Of a DNA stretch of 64,000 nt, positions 1 to 8,940 are shown piece after piece. Where the stretch lies: positions 1 through 64,000 of the forward strand of contig JADYYH010000010.1 of assembly GCA_020853775.1 (NCBI GenBank). Reading direction: 5' to 3'. The notes beneath the pieces were generated by a model. That model searched no databases. It saw only the letters and a program-made list of their open reading frames with translations, and had not been told where the DNA came from. Within the stretch, counting starts at the first letter, position 1, and the number at the start of each line of letters is the position of its first letter. The stretch is from Nitrospira sp. (GTDB taxonomy: Bacteria > Nitrospirota > Nitrospiria > Nitrospirales > Nitrospiraceae). Made by a program: the position numbers and the translations under genes.

Positions 1-227
1 CCGTCGTCCGATTCTCTCGTCCGGCGGGGCTTTTCTCGTTCGGCCTCCTCGACGGACTGCACGTACGCCTCCGTCGGCCTCACGTGCGAGAAGCCCCGGC
101 GGGCTTCGGCCTCGAACGCCTCGCGACGGTATTCATGAATAATCCGGGCTAGGGGGAAACTGTGGACCAGATACCGGATCAAGACCGTCAGTTTTTCCTC
201 AGCGCTTGGCTCTTGGTACCAGGCCAT
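1..227 (-). CDS. Hypothetical protein, N-terminal part only
   Basis: The reading frame starts at ATG 227 and stays open to the window edge, giving 75 residues beginning MAWYQEPSAEEKLTVLIRYL. A good ribosome binding site (GAGGTGAT) lies just upstream of the ATG. The visible part is soluble, charged and probably helical. Residues 55-75 are rich in Glu and Arg, and there is no signal peptide. I do not recognise the family. A possible small membrane peptide is encoded 57 bp upstream on the same strand and could be cotranscribed. The function cannot be called from this fragment. Confidence 0.65.
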   Translation of the reverse strand, partial: MAWYQEPSAEEKLTVLIRYLVHSFPLARIIHEYRREAFEAEARRGFSHVRPTEAYVQSVEEAEREKPRRTRESDD

Positions 228-284
228 GGTCATCACCTCTAAGCTTCCGGCCACTCCCCGGCCGAAGGTACGAGCACCTATGCC

Positions 285-404
285 CTATCGCTCGGACCAA
301 CGAGTCGGCCTTGTAAGGAGTCCGAACGGTGCGAGACCACAAATCACGGCCAGCAGCAGGAGACTCGCCACCAGAAACAACCATCCCTTTATCTCGTGCG
401 TCAT
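285..404 (-). CDS. Possible 39-residue single-helix membrane peptide
   Basis: A 40-codon frame encodes a peptide starting MTHEIKGWLFLVASLLLL. It has one hydrophobic segment (about residues 8-31) followed by a basic tail ending RPTRWSER. This charge pattern is typical of small inner-membrane proteins. The frame lies 57 bp upstream of, and on the same strand as, the partial gene at the left edge. No convincing ribosome binding site precedes the ATG, so the call rests only on composition and position. It could be a chance frame. Confidence 0.4.
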   Translation of the reverse strand: MTHEIKGWLFLVASLLLLAVICGLAPFGLLTRPTRWSER

Positions 405-745
405 ATCGGTATCGTACGGTTCCCCGTTCGGCCGTGAAGCTAGGGAAACCGCTGGAATGCGCTCGGGAATACTCTCGTTCTCGGTCGGCTCGTCTCTTTC
501 GATGCCTTCAAGACACGCGCCTGACTGACTTGAGGCACTGGGACCTTGCTGCCCTGTCTATAGGTGCAGTTAGGGGAAAGCTGAGTCTGGAGGCAAGGCG
601 TCATCACTTGGAACATGACAGGCCTCGGCAAGGGCAACACCTGCCTATGACCTCTCACCCCATCAGGATAATGCTCAGAGGAAGATGTAGTGAGCGGAAT
701 GACCGAACGATGTGCCGGAATGACTACTGAGGACAAGAACGAAAG
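405..745. other. Gap without a recognisable gene
   Basis: Frames of 100-133 codons exist here on both strands, but they overlap one another, lack ribosome binding sites and encode Arg/Ser-rich low-complexity sequence. I see no tRNA, clear hairpin or promoter in this stretch. It probably holds the promoter of the leftward genes, but I cannot identify it. Confidence 0.5.
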
Positions 746-821
746 TGGTGGAGGGCAGGGGAGTTGAACCCCCGACCCCTACGTTGCGAACGTAGTGCTC
801 TCCCAACTGAGCTAGCCCCCC
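746..821 (-). tRNA. tRNA-Ala (anticodon CGC)
   Basis: The 76-nt cloverleaf has a 7-bp acceptor stem (GGGGGGC with GCCCTCC, one G-U pair), a D arm, and an anticodon stem CTACG/CGTAG enclosing the loop TTCGCAA. It also has a T arm with the loop TTCAACT and an encoded 3' CCA. The anticodon CGC reads the alanine codon GCG. A sigma-70-like promoter lies 15 bp upstream. No integrated element is visible beside it. Confidence 0.97.
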
Positions 822-835
822 ACAACTGAAACGGC

Positions 836-864
836 ATTATACACAACCAGCGCGCCAGTCTCTA
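836..864 (-). promoter_or_regulatory. Sigma-70-type promoter for tRNA-Ala
   Basis: Read on the minus strand, the -35 hexamer is TAGAGA, followed by 17 bp and a perfect -10 TATAAT. The -10 ends 15 nt before the first base of the tRNA. Confidence 0.7.
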
Positions 865-904
865 GCGGCTACGGAAAAAGTCTGCCAATCTGCGAGGTAT
901 TCCA

Positions 905-1576
905 TCACGGATCGTGGAAACCGGCCGCCGGCGCATCAGGATCCGCCACCAGCACCCGCCGCCCCTCCACTCGTAACCGCCCCTCGGCATAGAGCTGGAT
1001 GGCTCGCGGATAAATGCGGTGTTCATGCTCGAGAATACGAGCCGCTAAGATCTCGGGCGTGTCCCCTTCTGCGATCGGTACCGCCGCTTGAATGATGATC
1101 GGTCCTTCGTCCACCCCTTCCGTGACGAAATGAACCGTGCAGCCGGCAATTTTGCAGCCGTGTTCGATGGCTTTCTTCTGCACATCCAGCCCCGGAAACG
1201 ACGGAAGCAGCGACGGATGAATATTCATCATCCGATTGTGATAGGCGGAGACCAGCACCGCGGTGACGATTTTCATGTATCCGGCCAGCAGCACCAGATC
1301 CACTTCATGCTTCTGCAAGACTTCCAGGACGGCCCGATCATAGGCCTCACGACTATCCGGCCGACCCGCGAAGGGTTTGGGATCGAGCCAGACCGCCGGT
1401 GCCCCATGTTTGCGCGCCCGCTCAAGCGCTACCGCCTCCTGCTTGTTGCTGAGCACCACCGCAATCTCGGCCGAAAGCGCCTGCTTCTCGATCGCCTCGA
1501 TGATCGCCTGCAGGTTCGATCCCCGCCCGGAAGCCAATACCCCGAGCCGCACAAGCCGAGGGGCCTTAGCCGACAT
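905..1576 (-). CDS. purN: Phosphoribosylglycinamide formyltransferase PurN
   Basis: PurN transfers a formyl group from 10-formyl-THF to GAR in the third step of de novo purine synthesis, in the cytoplasm. The 223-residue protein shows the N-terminal Rossmann and phosphate-binding motif [14 protein letters not shown]. The catalytic region is [12 protein letters not shown], and DEGPII lies further on. The length is close to the usual 200-220 residues. The start overlaps the end of purM by 11 bp, so the two are translationally coupled in one operon. The last 25 residues are a short extension beyond the normal end of the fold. Confidence 0.96.
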   Translation of the reverse strand: MSAKAPRLVRLGVLASGRGSNLQAIIEAIEKQALSAEIAVVLSNKQEAVALERARKHGAPAVWLDPKPFAGRPDSREAYDRAVLEVLQKHEVDLVLLAGYMKIVTAVLVSAYHNRMMNIHPSLLPSFPGLDVQKKAIEHGCKIAGCTVHFVTEGVDEGPIIIQAAVPIAEGDTPEILAARILEHEHRIYPRAIQLYAEGRLRVEGRRVLVADPDAPAAGFHDP

Positions 1577-2603
1577 AGTCGACCACTCCTTCTTCGGTTG
1601 GCTGGGCGACCATTTCTCCGATGTGATAGGCCTGCCCCCCTAACTCGCGCGCCTTCGCCATCACCCGGTCGGCATGGTCGGGAGCCACCACCAGGATCAA
1701 ACCGATTCCCATATTGAAGACCCGGTACATTTCATCCACCGGCACCGATCCACGCGCCCGAATCGCCTCGAAAATCGGGAGGACCGGCCAGGATCCCCGG
1801 CGAATCCGCGCGCCACAACGTGCCGGAAAGACCCGCGGCAAGTTATCGGTGATGCCTCCGCCGGTGATGTGCGCAATCCCCTTGATGGGACAGCATTCCA
1901 TCAGCGACAGCACCTGCTTGGCGTAAATCCGCGTGGGTGTCAGCAAGGTCTCGCCGAGTGCGCCACCCAATTCCGGCACGACCGTCTCGACGGTCAACCC
2001 GCTCTGCTCCAGCAGCACCTTCCTGACGAGTGAAAACCCGTTGCTATGGACGCCGCTCGAGGCCAACCCGATGACGACATCACCAGGAACGATCTGCTTG
2101 CCGTCGATGATCTTCGGGCGATCCACCACGCCGACCGCAAAGCCGGCCAGGTCATACTCACCCTCGCCGTAAAACGAGGGCATCTCGGCCGTTTCGCCCC
2201 CGATCAATGCGCATCCGGCCTGGCGGCAGCCGTCGGAAATGCCCTTCACCACCGCGGCAGCCGTCGCGATCGACAGTTTGCCGGTGGCAAAGTAGTCGAG
2301 AAAGAAGAGCGGTTCCGCGCCACTCACGGCAATATCGTTGACGCACATGGCGACCAGGTCGATACCGACCGTGTCATGCTTATCCATCAGAAACGCGATT
2401 TTGAGTTTCGTCCCGACACCATCCGTTCCGGACACGAGGACCGGATCCTGATAGCGATTGGCTTGGAACCGGAAGAGGCCGCCGAAGCCGCCCAGATCGG
2501 TCATCACTTCAGGGCGAAACGTGGCCCGCACATGCGGCTTGATCCGTTCGACAAATTCATCGCCGGCATCGATATCGACTCCGGCATCACGATAAGTAGT
2601 CAT
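1566..2603 (-). CDS. purM: Phosphoribosylformylglycinamidine cyclo-ligase PurM
   Basis: PurM closes FGAM to aminoimidazole ribonucleotide with ATP, the fifth step of purine synthesis. The 345-residue protein has the family motifs GTDGVGTKL near residue 60, VNDI and GGETAEMP in the N-terminal half, and a glycine-rich [14 protein letters not shown] in the C-terminal half. Its length is typical. It is the first gene of purM-purN. A strong promoter places its -10 box only 9 nt before the ATG, and there is no ribosome binding site, so the mRNA is probably leaderless. Confidence 0.97.
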   Translation of the reverse strand: MTTYRDAGVDIDAGDEFVERIKPHVRATFRPEVMTDLGGFGGLFRFQANRYQDPVLVSGTDGVGTKLKIAFLMDKHDTVGIDLVAMCVNDIAVSGAEPLFFLDYFATGKLSIATAAAVVKGISDGCRQAGCALIGGETAEMPSFYGEGEYDLAGFAVGVVDRPKIIDGKQIVPGDVVIGLASSGVHSNGFSLVRKVLLEQSGLTVETVVPELGGALGETLLTPTRIYAKQVLSLMECCPIKGIAHITGGGITDNLPRVFPARCGARIRRGSWPVLPIFEAIRARGSVPVDEMYRVFNMGIGLILVVAPDHADRVMAKARELGGQAYHIGEMVAQPTEEGVVDYVG

Positions 2604-2612
2604 TGGGGCCGC

Positions 2613-2642
2613 ATCTTAGCGAGCCGACTGATAGCGGGTCAA
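2613..2642 (-). promoter_or_regulatory. purM promoter, leaderless type
   Basis: On the minus strand: -35 TTGACC, an 18-bp spacer, -10 TAAGAT, then only 9 nt to the purM ATG. Transcription normally starts 6-9 nt after the -10, which leaves almost no 5' UTR. A 13-bp palindrome (GACCTC-A-GAGGTC, 2674-2686) lies about 30 bp upstream of the -35 and could be an operator. Confidence 0.75.
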
Positions 2643-2696
2643 CAATAGTCTCACGTACACCTACTCTTCGGGAGACCTCAGAGGTCATCACTGCAG

Positions 2697-2820
2697 GGGC
2701 TGCTCAAACAGGTCATCCAACAAGGCCGCAGGCGAGAAAGAACCGGAGGCGTACCCTCGGGGGTACGTTGAGGATCGATTCGAGCCGAGAACGACGTTGG
2801 GGACCTGCTTCAGCAGCCCG
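2697..2820. repeat. Long imperfect palindromic intergenic element
   Basis: The ends are imperfectly complementary: GGGCTGCTCAAACAGGTC at the left pairs with GACCTGCTTCAGCAGCCC at the right. The middle holds a second dyad, CGTACCCTCGGGGGTACG (2750-2767). It abuts the last codon of ntrX and probably folds downstream of that gene. The design resembles palindromic repeats scattered through Nitrospira genomes (from memory). I find only one copy in this window. Confidence 0.65.
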
Positions 2821-2821
2821 G

Positions 2822-4222
2822 TTACATTTCGGGGCGCATCTCGACATCGAGCAACTTAATCTTCCGATGAAGATGGCTGCGTTCGATCTTGAGATCTTCC
2901 GCCGTGCGGGAGATATTCCAGTGATGTTCCCGCAATTTGCGGGCAATGAATTCCTTCTCGAACGCGTTCCGCGCGTCACGGAGCGAATCGTACGGCCTGG
3001 TCAGCAACGTATTGGCCGGCTGGGCGCCGGCAGCCGATTGGGCGGCGGACATTTGGGGGCGGACCTGCAAGGCGACGGACGCATGGGCCGCCTCGATCAC
3101 CGGCCCCGGCACCATGATCATCAGCCGCTCAATCAAATTCCGCAATTCGCGGATATTGCCCGGCCATTCATACTGCATAAACACGTCCATGGCTTCCGGC
3201 GACACCTGCTTCAGTTTCAGCCCCTGCTCCTCGGCATGCACGCGCAGGAAATGTTTCACCAGCAAGGGAATATCCTCCCGGCGATCGCGCAAGGTCGGCA
3301 CCACGATGGGGACCACATTCAACCGGTAGAACAAGTCTTCGCGGAACGTGCCCTTGTCGATTTCCTGCAGCAGGTCTTTGTTCGAGGCCGCCAGCACGCG
3401 CACATCGACTTTGATGAGCTTGGTTCCCCCCACCCTCGTGAACTGCTGCTCCTGCAGCGCCCGTAGCACCTTGGCCTGGGTGTTTAAACTCATGTCCGCA
3501 ATTTCGTCGAGAAACAAGGTGCCGCCGTCGGCCTGCTCGAACTGCCCGCGCTTCATGGTGGTGGCTCCGCTGAAGGCACCTCGCTCGTGGCCGAACAACT
3601 CGCTCTCGATCAAGGTTTCGGGAATCGCCGCGCAGTTCACCGCCACAAACGGGCGCGACGCCCTGTGGCTGTGTTGATGGATGGCCCTGGCCACCAACTC
3701 CTTACCCGTGCCGTTTTCGCCGCCGATCAACACCCGGCTGTTGGTCGGGCCGGCCGTTTCGATCAGTTGTTTCAATTGCTGCATGACCGGGGCCTGACCG
3801 ATGAGTTCGAATTTGCGCTCCACCTTCGTGCGAAGCGAACGATTCTCCTGCTCGAGCCGGTGCTGATCCAGGGCATGCTTCACCCGGAGCGTCACATTTT
3901 CGAGAGAGAGCGGTTTTTCGATATAGTCATAGGCGCCCAACTTGATCGCCTTCACCGCCGTCTCGATCGAGCCGTGCCCGGACATCATCATCACCTGCGT
4001 GTTCGGCACCAATTCGCGCAGGCGCTTGAGCGTCTCCAGCCCGTCCATCTCGGGCATCCAGATATCCAGCATCATCAGTTCCGGTGGACTGACCGAGCAA
4101 TGCTTCAGGGCTTCCATACCGCTTTTGGCCACACTCACGTCATATCCTTCGTCCTCGAGAATACTGCTCAAGGAGTTCAGGATGGAGACTTCGTCATCAA
4201 CAATGAGAATCGAAGCAGACAT
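2822..4222 (-). CDS. ntrX: Sigma-54-dependent response regulator, NtrX type
   Basis: This 466-residue enhancer-binding protein activates sigma-54 promoters after phosphorylation. The domains in order are: a receiver (1-120) with acidic pocket D9/D10 and phospho-acceptor D53 in LDIWMP; an AAA+ domain (about 140-370) with Walker A-like GENGTGKE, the sigma-54 contact loop GAFSGAT and Walker B LFLDEIAD; and a C-terminal Fis-type helix-turn-helix ending in HLHRKIKLL. The loop reads GAFSGA rather than the usual GAFTGA, a conservative Thr-to-Ser change. It lies 48 bp downstream of the NtrY-like kinase, its likely partner. A sigma-54 promoter is present elsewhere in the window at 34.48 kb. Confidence 0.93.
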   Translation of the reverse strand: MSASILIVDDEVSILNSLSSILEDEGYDVSVAKSGMEALKHCSVSPPELMMLDIWMPEMDGLETLKRLRELVPNTQVMMMSGHGSIETAVKAIKLGAYDYIEKPLSLENVTLRVKHALDQHRLEQENRSLRTKVERKFELIGQAPVMQQLKQLIETAGPTNSRVLIGGENGTGKELVARAIHQHSHRASRPFVAVNCAAIPETLIESELFGHERGAFSGATTMKRGQFEQADGGTLFLDEIADMSLNTQAKVLRALQEQQFTRVGGTKLIKVDVRVLAASNKDLLQEIDKGTFREDLFYRLNVVPIVVPTLRDRREDIPLLVKHFLRVHAEEQGLKLKQVSPEAMDVFMQYEWPGNIRELRNLIERLMIMVPGPVIEAAHASVALQVRPQMSAAQSAAGAQPANTLLTRPYDSLRDARNAFEKEFIARKLREHHWNISRTAEDLKIERSHLHRKIKLLDVEMRPEM

Positions 4223-4270
4223 GCATCCCCCACATACGATCCGGCGACTGCCACACGACCGTCCGTTCCC

Positions 4271-6568
4271 TTACACCGGCAATTCGAAGGTGAACAGGGC
4301 TCCCTTCGGCTGATGATTGCCCGCATGAATCTGGCCGTCGTGATCGGTCACAATCCGTCGCACGATGGCCAATCCCAACCCAGTCCCGGTCTTTTTCCTG
4401 GAAAAATACGGCACGAAGAGTTTGTCCTGGTCCTCGGGCGCAATACCCGTGCCTTCATCCGCCACCGTCACCACCGCACGGCGTTGCTTCGTATCGTAGC
4501 GGGTCGTGATCCACAACCGCCCCTTATGGTTCATGGCATGGATTCCGTTATCGCACAAATTCACGAAGACCCGCTTGATCTGTTCACGATCGAAATTGAA
4601 GGGCGGCAGATCGGAATCCAGCGATACCACACAGGCAATTTCTCGATGCGCGCTCTCGTAGAGCGCCACGACTTCTTTCACCACCTCGTCGAGGGAGTTC
4701 ATCGTCATATGCGGGGCCGGCATACGGGCAAATTTTGAAAACTCATCCAGCATCTGCTTGAGGCTGGCGACCTCATTGACGATCACCTGAGTAGATTCGT
4801 CGCAGATGCGATCGAAGTCCGGCGCCTTGTCCTGAAATTTTTTCCGCAGCCGCTGCGCCGAAAGCTGAATGGGCGTCAACGGGTTCTTGATCTCGTGCGC
4901 GATCCGTTGCGCGACTTCCCGCCAAGCGGCCGCCTTCTGCGCCTTGATCAATTCCGAGAGGTCTTCAAAAATCAGCACGAATCCGAGATCCTTATTCGAC
5001 TCGTCTTTCATGCGCGAGCAATGCACACCGATGGTCAGAAAGCGGCCCTGCAGATCCAACTGCCCTTCCAGCGCGATGTTATCCCGCTGGTCGGCCAGCA
5101 TGCGGTCGTACACCGATTGGAAGAGGTCGAGCTTATACTCTTTGAACACCTCGTTGGCGGAACGGCCGCGAAACCGGTCGGCCCACAGTCCCAGCATGCG
5201 TTCGGCAGAGGGATTAAAGGTGGTGATGAGCCCCTGCCGGTCGATCGACAAGACGCCCGCGGCAATCGTATCGACGACCGTTTCGATATAGGCACGCCGT
5301 CGGTCCAGTTCGAGGTTGGACTGGCGCAACGACACGTTCGCTTCCTCGACCTTGCTCTTGCTGCTCTGCAAGTCGGCGGTCATACGGTTGAAGGATTCGA
5401 CCAGGGTGCCGATTTCATCCGTCGCCTTCGCTTCGATCCGGACCGACAGATCTCCCTGCGCAATGGCTTCGGTCGCTTCGGCCAGCCGTTGAATCGGCAC
5501 GGTAATGCCGCGCGCGACGTAAAAGCCGAACCAGGTGGCGCTGAACAAAATCATGACAGTGATCACCGCGACCAACAGATAGGCGCCCGCCTTAATGGGG
5601 TTCTTCATCGCCTTCATCTGTTTATACTCGGCGTACTGCCGGCCGATACTTTCCATTTTGCCGAGCAACGATTCCGGCACATAGGCGTCCACCACGACAA
5701 CCCCGTCGATTTCGCCGCGCCGCACGCTGGAGGCAATCGGCACGCCCGCCCGCACCAGCCGGCCGGTCTGCGCTTCCTGCACCGAAGTCAATTCCTGCTT
5801 GCCGTTGATCACCTGCAACACCAGCTGGCCGATCGGCAGGTCGAGCACGGTCACAGGCACCTCAGGATCCAGTGCCTTCGTCAGCGTTTCCATTTTCGAA
5901 GAGAACACCTCGATGCCGGCCGTGGCATATTCATCACGTTTCCTGGCAATCGCCGCAACCAGCAGATCCCGCTGCTCCGGCAGCAACAATTCCTCGCGGA
6001 AGATTTCATGGCTGATGGCACGGGCGCTGTTGATCGCCAACGACACATGCCCGGCATGGTGCATGCGCGCCACCTCGTAGGAGTCTTTCATCACATGTTC
6101 GATTTGATCGTTGAACCAGACATCCACGGCTTTGTTGGCCAATCCGCTGGCGACCAAGGCGAGCAAAACGGTGGGAATCAGGGAAAATCCGATGAAGGCC
6201 GCGACCAGCTTGGCCCGGAACCCGGACCCCACCAATCGATGCCGGCGTTCGAAATAGGCTTTGATGAGGTTGCGGGACAGCAGCAGCGTGAGAACGACGA
6301 ACCCGATCAGGTCGAGATTGACGAGCAGCAAGACAAACGCATAGCCGGTGCTGGGGAGAAACGAATCGGACTCTTCCCCGACCGGCACCGCCATTTGCGC
6401 ATAGTAGAAAGTCAGTGCCAGGCAGGGCAGCAAGAGGATCAGGACGATCCACACAGGGCGGACATGGCGCTTCCGCCGCTCGCTCTCGATCGAGGCGGGC
6501 GACGACGGCTCCTTTTCACGCAGCACACCCGGGGGGATGAGCTTGCTCATGTCCGTCGATTCAGGCAT
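4271..6568 (-). CDS. ntrY: NtrY-like membrane sensor histidine kinase
   Basis: The 765-residue kinase probably phosphorylates the NtrX regulator encoded just downstream. Three hydrophobic segments lie between about residues 40 and 145. An extracytoplasmic region follows, then a further helix near 325-352, a HAMP linker and a PAS domain. The dimerisation/phospho-acceptor motif is RIAHEIKNPLTPIQLSAQRL, and the ATPase domain contains NGIHAMNHKG and GTGLGLAIV. This is the NtrY architecture. The start at 6568 is preceded by a short leader and a clear sigma-70 promoter. The natural ligand cannot be read from the sequence; NtrYX systems elsewhere respond to nitrogen, redox state or envelope signals. 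Confidence 0.92.
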   Translation of the reverse strand: MPESTDMSKLIPPGVLREKEPSSPASIESERRKRHVRPVWIVLILLLPCLALTFYYAQMAVPVGEESDSFLPSTGYAFVLLLVNLDLIGFVVLTLLLSRNLIKAYFERRHRLVGSGFRAKLVAAFIGFSLIPTVLLALVASGLANKAVDVWFNDQIEHVMKDSYEVARMHHAGHVSLAINSARAISHEIFREELLLPEQRDLLVAAIARKRDEYATAGIEVFSSKMETLTKALDPEVPVTVLDLPIGQLVLQVINGKQELTSVQEAQTGRLVRAGVPIASSVRRGEIDGVVVVDAYVPESLLGKMESIGRQYAEYKQMKAMKNPIKAGAYLLVAVITVMILFSATWFGFYVARGITVPIQRLAEATEAIAQGDLSVRIEAKATDEIGTLVESFNRMTADLQSSKSKVEEANVSLRQSNLELDRRRAYIETVVDTIAAGVLSIDRQGLITTFNPSAERMLGLWADRFRGRSANEVFKEYKLDLFQSVYDRMLADQRDNIALEGQLDLQGRFLTIGVHCSRMKDESNKDLGFVLIFEDLSELIKAQKAAAWREVAQRIAHEIKNPLTPIQLSAQRLRKKFQDKAPDFDRICDESTQVIVNEVASLKQMLDEFSKFARMPAPHMTMNSLDEVVKEVVALYESAHREIACVVSLDSDLPPFNFDREQIKRVFVNLCDNGIHAMNHKGRLWITTRYDTKQRRAVVTVADEGTGIAPEDQDKLFVPYFSRKKTGTGLGLAIVRRIVTDHDGQIHAGNHQPKGALFTFELPV

Positions 6569-6612
6569 CGGCGCTACTCCGACTCCATCCCGGATCCCTG
6601 GGGTGCTGCCAC

Positions 6613-6642
6613 ACTATAACGAATTCCCGGGGAAAGTCTCAA
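6613..6642 (-). promoter_or_regulatory. ntrY-ntrX promoter
   Basis: On the minus strand: -35 TTGAGA, an 18-bp spacer, -10 TATAGT. The predicted start gives a leader of about 35-40 nt before the ntrY ATG. The rest of the gap to 6771 holds only a 64-codon frame without a credible protein. Confidence 0.7.
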
Positions 6643-6771
6643 AAGCGAGCTCCGAGCCATCATGTTGGCCCGGTACAAGAACGGCGGTTTGAGGGAAGCT
6701 GAGAAGCCGGTCGCAACCAAGGGAAGAACAGACCTTCTAGAACAGCGGCGCGCGAAGAGGGCGATCACAGG

Positions 6772-7191
6772 CTAGGGAGTATGGATCGATGATTTTCCGG
6801 ATGTCAGGCTGACGAATTTCATCCTCAAGGCATACAGCATGTCCTTCATCACGACCTGCTCGTCCGGCGTAAGATTGCCTCGTGTCTTCTCTTCGAGCAT
6901 CGAGAGGAGATCGATGATTTCTTTCGCCTGTGGAAGATTGAGCGGCATGGCCGGCTGTTGGGGATCCAATTGTTCCCCCATGAGCATCAAGGCCGAGCTC
7001 CCCATGGAAATCACGAAGGAGGAGAAATTGACCGGCAGATGTCCGGCATGCCCATGCGCGTCAGCCTGATGGGCCTCGGCCGAAGCCGCTTCGGGAGTCG
7101 GAGGCATGGGAGCCGAAGCAGCAGCAGGCGTATCTTCCCCCCGTCCTCGACGATCCCGGATGACGAATCCCTGATCCTTCTCATCACCCAT
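6772..7191 (-). CDS. DUF1844 domain protein
   Basis: This 139-residue protein has an acidic, Ala/Pro/His-rich N-terminal half (1-55). The DUF1844 domain follows, with the hallmark NFSSFVISMGSSALMLMGEQ (about 55-75), then PLNLPQAKEIIDLLSMLEEKT and LYALRMKFVSL. The family is widespread in delta-proteobacteria, Nitrospirota and Acidobacteria, and its function is unknown to me. The N-terminal segment reads HQADAHGHAGH, which might bind metal, though this is speculative. It stands 203 bp upstream of ntrY on the same strand. Confidence 0.88.
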   Translation of the reverse strand: MGDEKDQGFVIRDRRGRGEDTPAAASAPMPPTPEAASAEAHQADAHGHAGHLPVNFSSFVISMGSSALMLMGEQLDPQQPAMPLNLPQAKEIIDLLSMLEEKTRGNLTPDEQVVMKDMLYALRMKFVSLTSGKSSIHTP

Positions 7192-7273
7192 ACATTCCTC
7201 CGATCAACCGGCGAGAAAACGCGAGGTCGTACCCTACCATAGGCCTCACATCGACGCAAGGCGACCGGCCCCG

Positions 7274-7302
7274 TTGAAGGTGAGACAGAACTCAGTTAGA
7301 GT
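7274..7302 (+). promoter_or_regulatory. mazG promoter
   Basis: -35 TTGAAG, a 17-bp spacer, -10 TAGAGT, with a ribosome binding site GAGGGGA between the -10 and the mazG ATG at 7324. Confidence 0.6.
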
Positions 7303-7323
7303 GGCGCCACGAGGGGAACAGGC

Positions 7324-8220
7324 ATGTCCGAACGTTTCGATAAAGTGGTAGCCATCATGGCCCGGCTCCGGGCGCCCGGCGGGTGCCCATGGGATCGCAA
7401 GCAGACCCATGAATCCCTCAAACCCTACCTGATCGAAGAAACGTACGAAGCGCTCGACACCATCGACCAGCGGGATTTTCCGAAACTCAAGGAAGAACTC
7501 GGCGATGTGCTGCTCCAGGTGTTATTTCACAGCCAGATCGGAGCGGAAGCGGGCACCTTCACCATGGATGACGTCCTCGAACAGCTCGGAGACAAACTCG
7601 TGCGCCGTCACCCGCATGTCTTCGGAGAGGCGGCGGCCGGCGCGCCGGGTCTCAATTCCGACCAGGTCGTGCATCGGTGGGAGGACATTAAGCGAGCTGA
7701 ACGCAAGAATGCCGGCAAACCTGATTCGGTCTTGCAAGACATCCCGCACGCTCTCCCGGCATTACTTCGCGCCTATCAAACCCAAGTGCGCGCCGCACGG
7801 GTCGGGTTCGACTGGCCGGACAGTCCGCAAGGGCTGGCTGATGTCCTCGGCAAAGTCGAGGAGGAAATCGGGGAACTCCGCTCAGCCGTAACTGACGCAG
7901 CAGCCAGCTCCCAGCCTCCATCGGAACCCACCGCAGACATGGCGGCAGAACTGGGCGACCTGCTCTTTTCCTTGGTCAACCTGGCGCGCCACATCAAGGT
8001 CAATCCGGAAGAATCGCTGCGGCAGGCCACGAACCGCTTCACCGCCCGGTTCCAATATATCGAGCAAACGGCGGCGCGTGGCGGGCGGAGCGTGCACGAC
8101 CTCACCCTGGCTGAGATGGATCACTTGTGGAACGAAGCGAAACGAGTGGAATCGGCTGATCGTCCTTCGGCCGACGCCCCGCTTGGTTCAACAGGTGGAG
8201 CACCCCAGGCCTCCTTATGA
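7324..8220 (+). CDS. mazG: Nucleoside triphosphate pyrophosphohydrolase MazG
   Basis: MazG hydrolyses (d)NTPs to the monophosphate and pyrophosphate, for house-cleaning of non-canonical nucleotides. The 298-residue protein carries two MazG domains. The first has GGCPWDRKQTHESL and the metal-binding EELGDVLLQVLFH (about 15-80). The second, with AELGDLLFSLVNLARH (about 205-225), completes the usual tandem layout. The length is somewhat above that of E. coli MazG. A ribosome binding site (GAGGGGA) precedes the ATG. The stop overlaps the next gene by 4 bp (ATGA), indicating coupling. Confidence 0.94.
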   Translation: MSERFDKVVAIMARLRAPGGCPWDRKQTHESLKPYLIEETYEALDTIDQRDFPKLKEELGDVLLQVLFHSQIGAEAGTFTMDDVLEQLGDKLVRRHPHVFGEAAAGAPGLNSDQVVHRWEDIKRAERKNAGKPDSVLQDIPHALPALLRAYQTQVRAARVGFDWPDSPQGLADVLGKVEEEIGELRSAVTDAAASSQPPSEPTADMAAELGDLLFSLVNLARHIKVNPEESLRQATNRFTARFQYIEQTAARGGRSVHDLTLAEMDHLWNEAKRVESADRPSADAPLGSTGGAPQASL

Positions 8221-8831
8221 GCAGCGAACAGAATCCATACGAGGAGGGCAAGCGAGCAGGCCTGCATCCGCTGCTCGTGCTGTTTGGTGTCATCCTGATC
8301 ATGTGGCTGTTGATCAATCTTGCCGTTCCCAGCGGGAAACAAAAACAGGCGGCCGGACCGGAGATTTCTCAAGTCGGCCTCGACGATCCGGATGCCGCAC
8401 CGGTCATGTACAAAGTTCAGACGACCTTGACGGACTTTAATGCCGTCAGCGTTGTCGTCCCGGCACAGGTGACGACCAGCCAGGTGGTCGGCTTGCTGAA
8501 ACAATTCAAACAAGCCAGACTCAATCAAACGCTGGCCGGTATCCTTCCGGCTACCAGCCCGGGCCACAAATTAGGCGATCAGGCCGTTGCCGATCTGTAT
8601 ATCTTTTCGGACCCGAAATATGCGACGGCGGAAGTCGTGGGCACCTTGGCGCGTGGGGCCCATGCCCCAGGCAACCTCTATCCGCAAGCCATTTCGTTTG
8701 AAGAAGCCATGGAACAAGTCCGTGGACACTACCGCATCGACCTGAACGACACGAGTAGTCCCGACACCGGTTCCATCGGTTTTGCCGATGACTCCGGGGT
8801 GCACAGTAAACAATACCGCCGGATTTTTTGA
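8217..8831 (+). CDS. Membrane-anchored protein of unknown function
   Basis: This 204-residue protein has one N-terminal transmembrane helix (about residues 18-38, LLVLFGVILIMWLLINLAV). About 160 residues follow that are probably exposed outside the cytoplasm. The exposed part contains alternating hydrophobic and polar stretches (YKVQTTLTDFNAVSVVVP) suggestive of a beta-rich fold, and no cysteines. I do not recognise the family. It overlaps mazG by 4 bp and is probably cotranscribed with it. Confidence 0.8.
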   Translation: MSSEQNPYEEGKRAGLHPLLVLFGVILIMWLLINLAVPSGKQKQAAGPEISQVGLDDPDAAPVMYKVQTTLTDFNAVSVVVPAQVTTSQVVGLLKQFKQARLNQTLAGILPATSPGHKLGDQAVADLYIFSDPKYATAEVVGTLARGAHAPGNLYPQAISFEEAMEQVRGHYRIDLNDTSSPDTGSIGFADDSGVHSKQYRRIF

Positions 8832-8940
8832 GCGAATCTCTCGAAATCCCACGCCCAGCGCGATTCCGCTATCCTCAAGCAACATGCGGCCGACAGAAAT
8901 CCCCCTAGGGGTTTTCATCTTCCACAGTATCTAGGGGTCT

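Noticed and set aside
329..730. A 133-codon frame near the left edge
   Set aside because: No binding site, Arg/Ser-rich sequence, conflicts with another frame on the opposite strand.
4895..6619. A long rightward frame of 574 codons opposite ntrY
   Set aside because: It is His/Arg/Gln-rich antisense of a clearly real kinase gene, as expected in GC-rich DNA.
6574..6768. A 64-codon frame between the DUF1844 gene and ntrY
   Set aside because: It has no ribosome binding site, is Arg/Ser-rich and spans the ntrY promoter; it is more likely non-coding.
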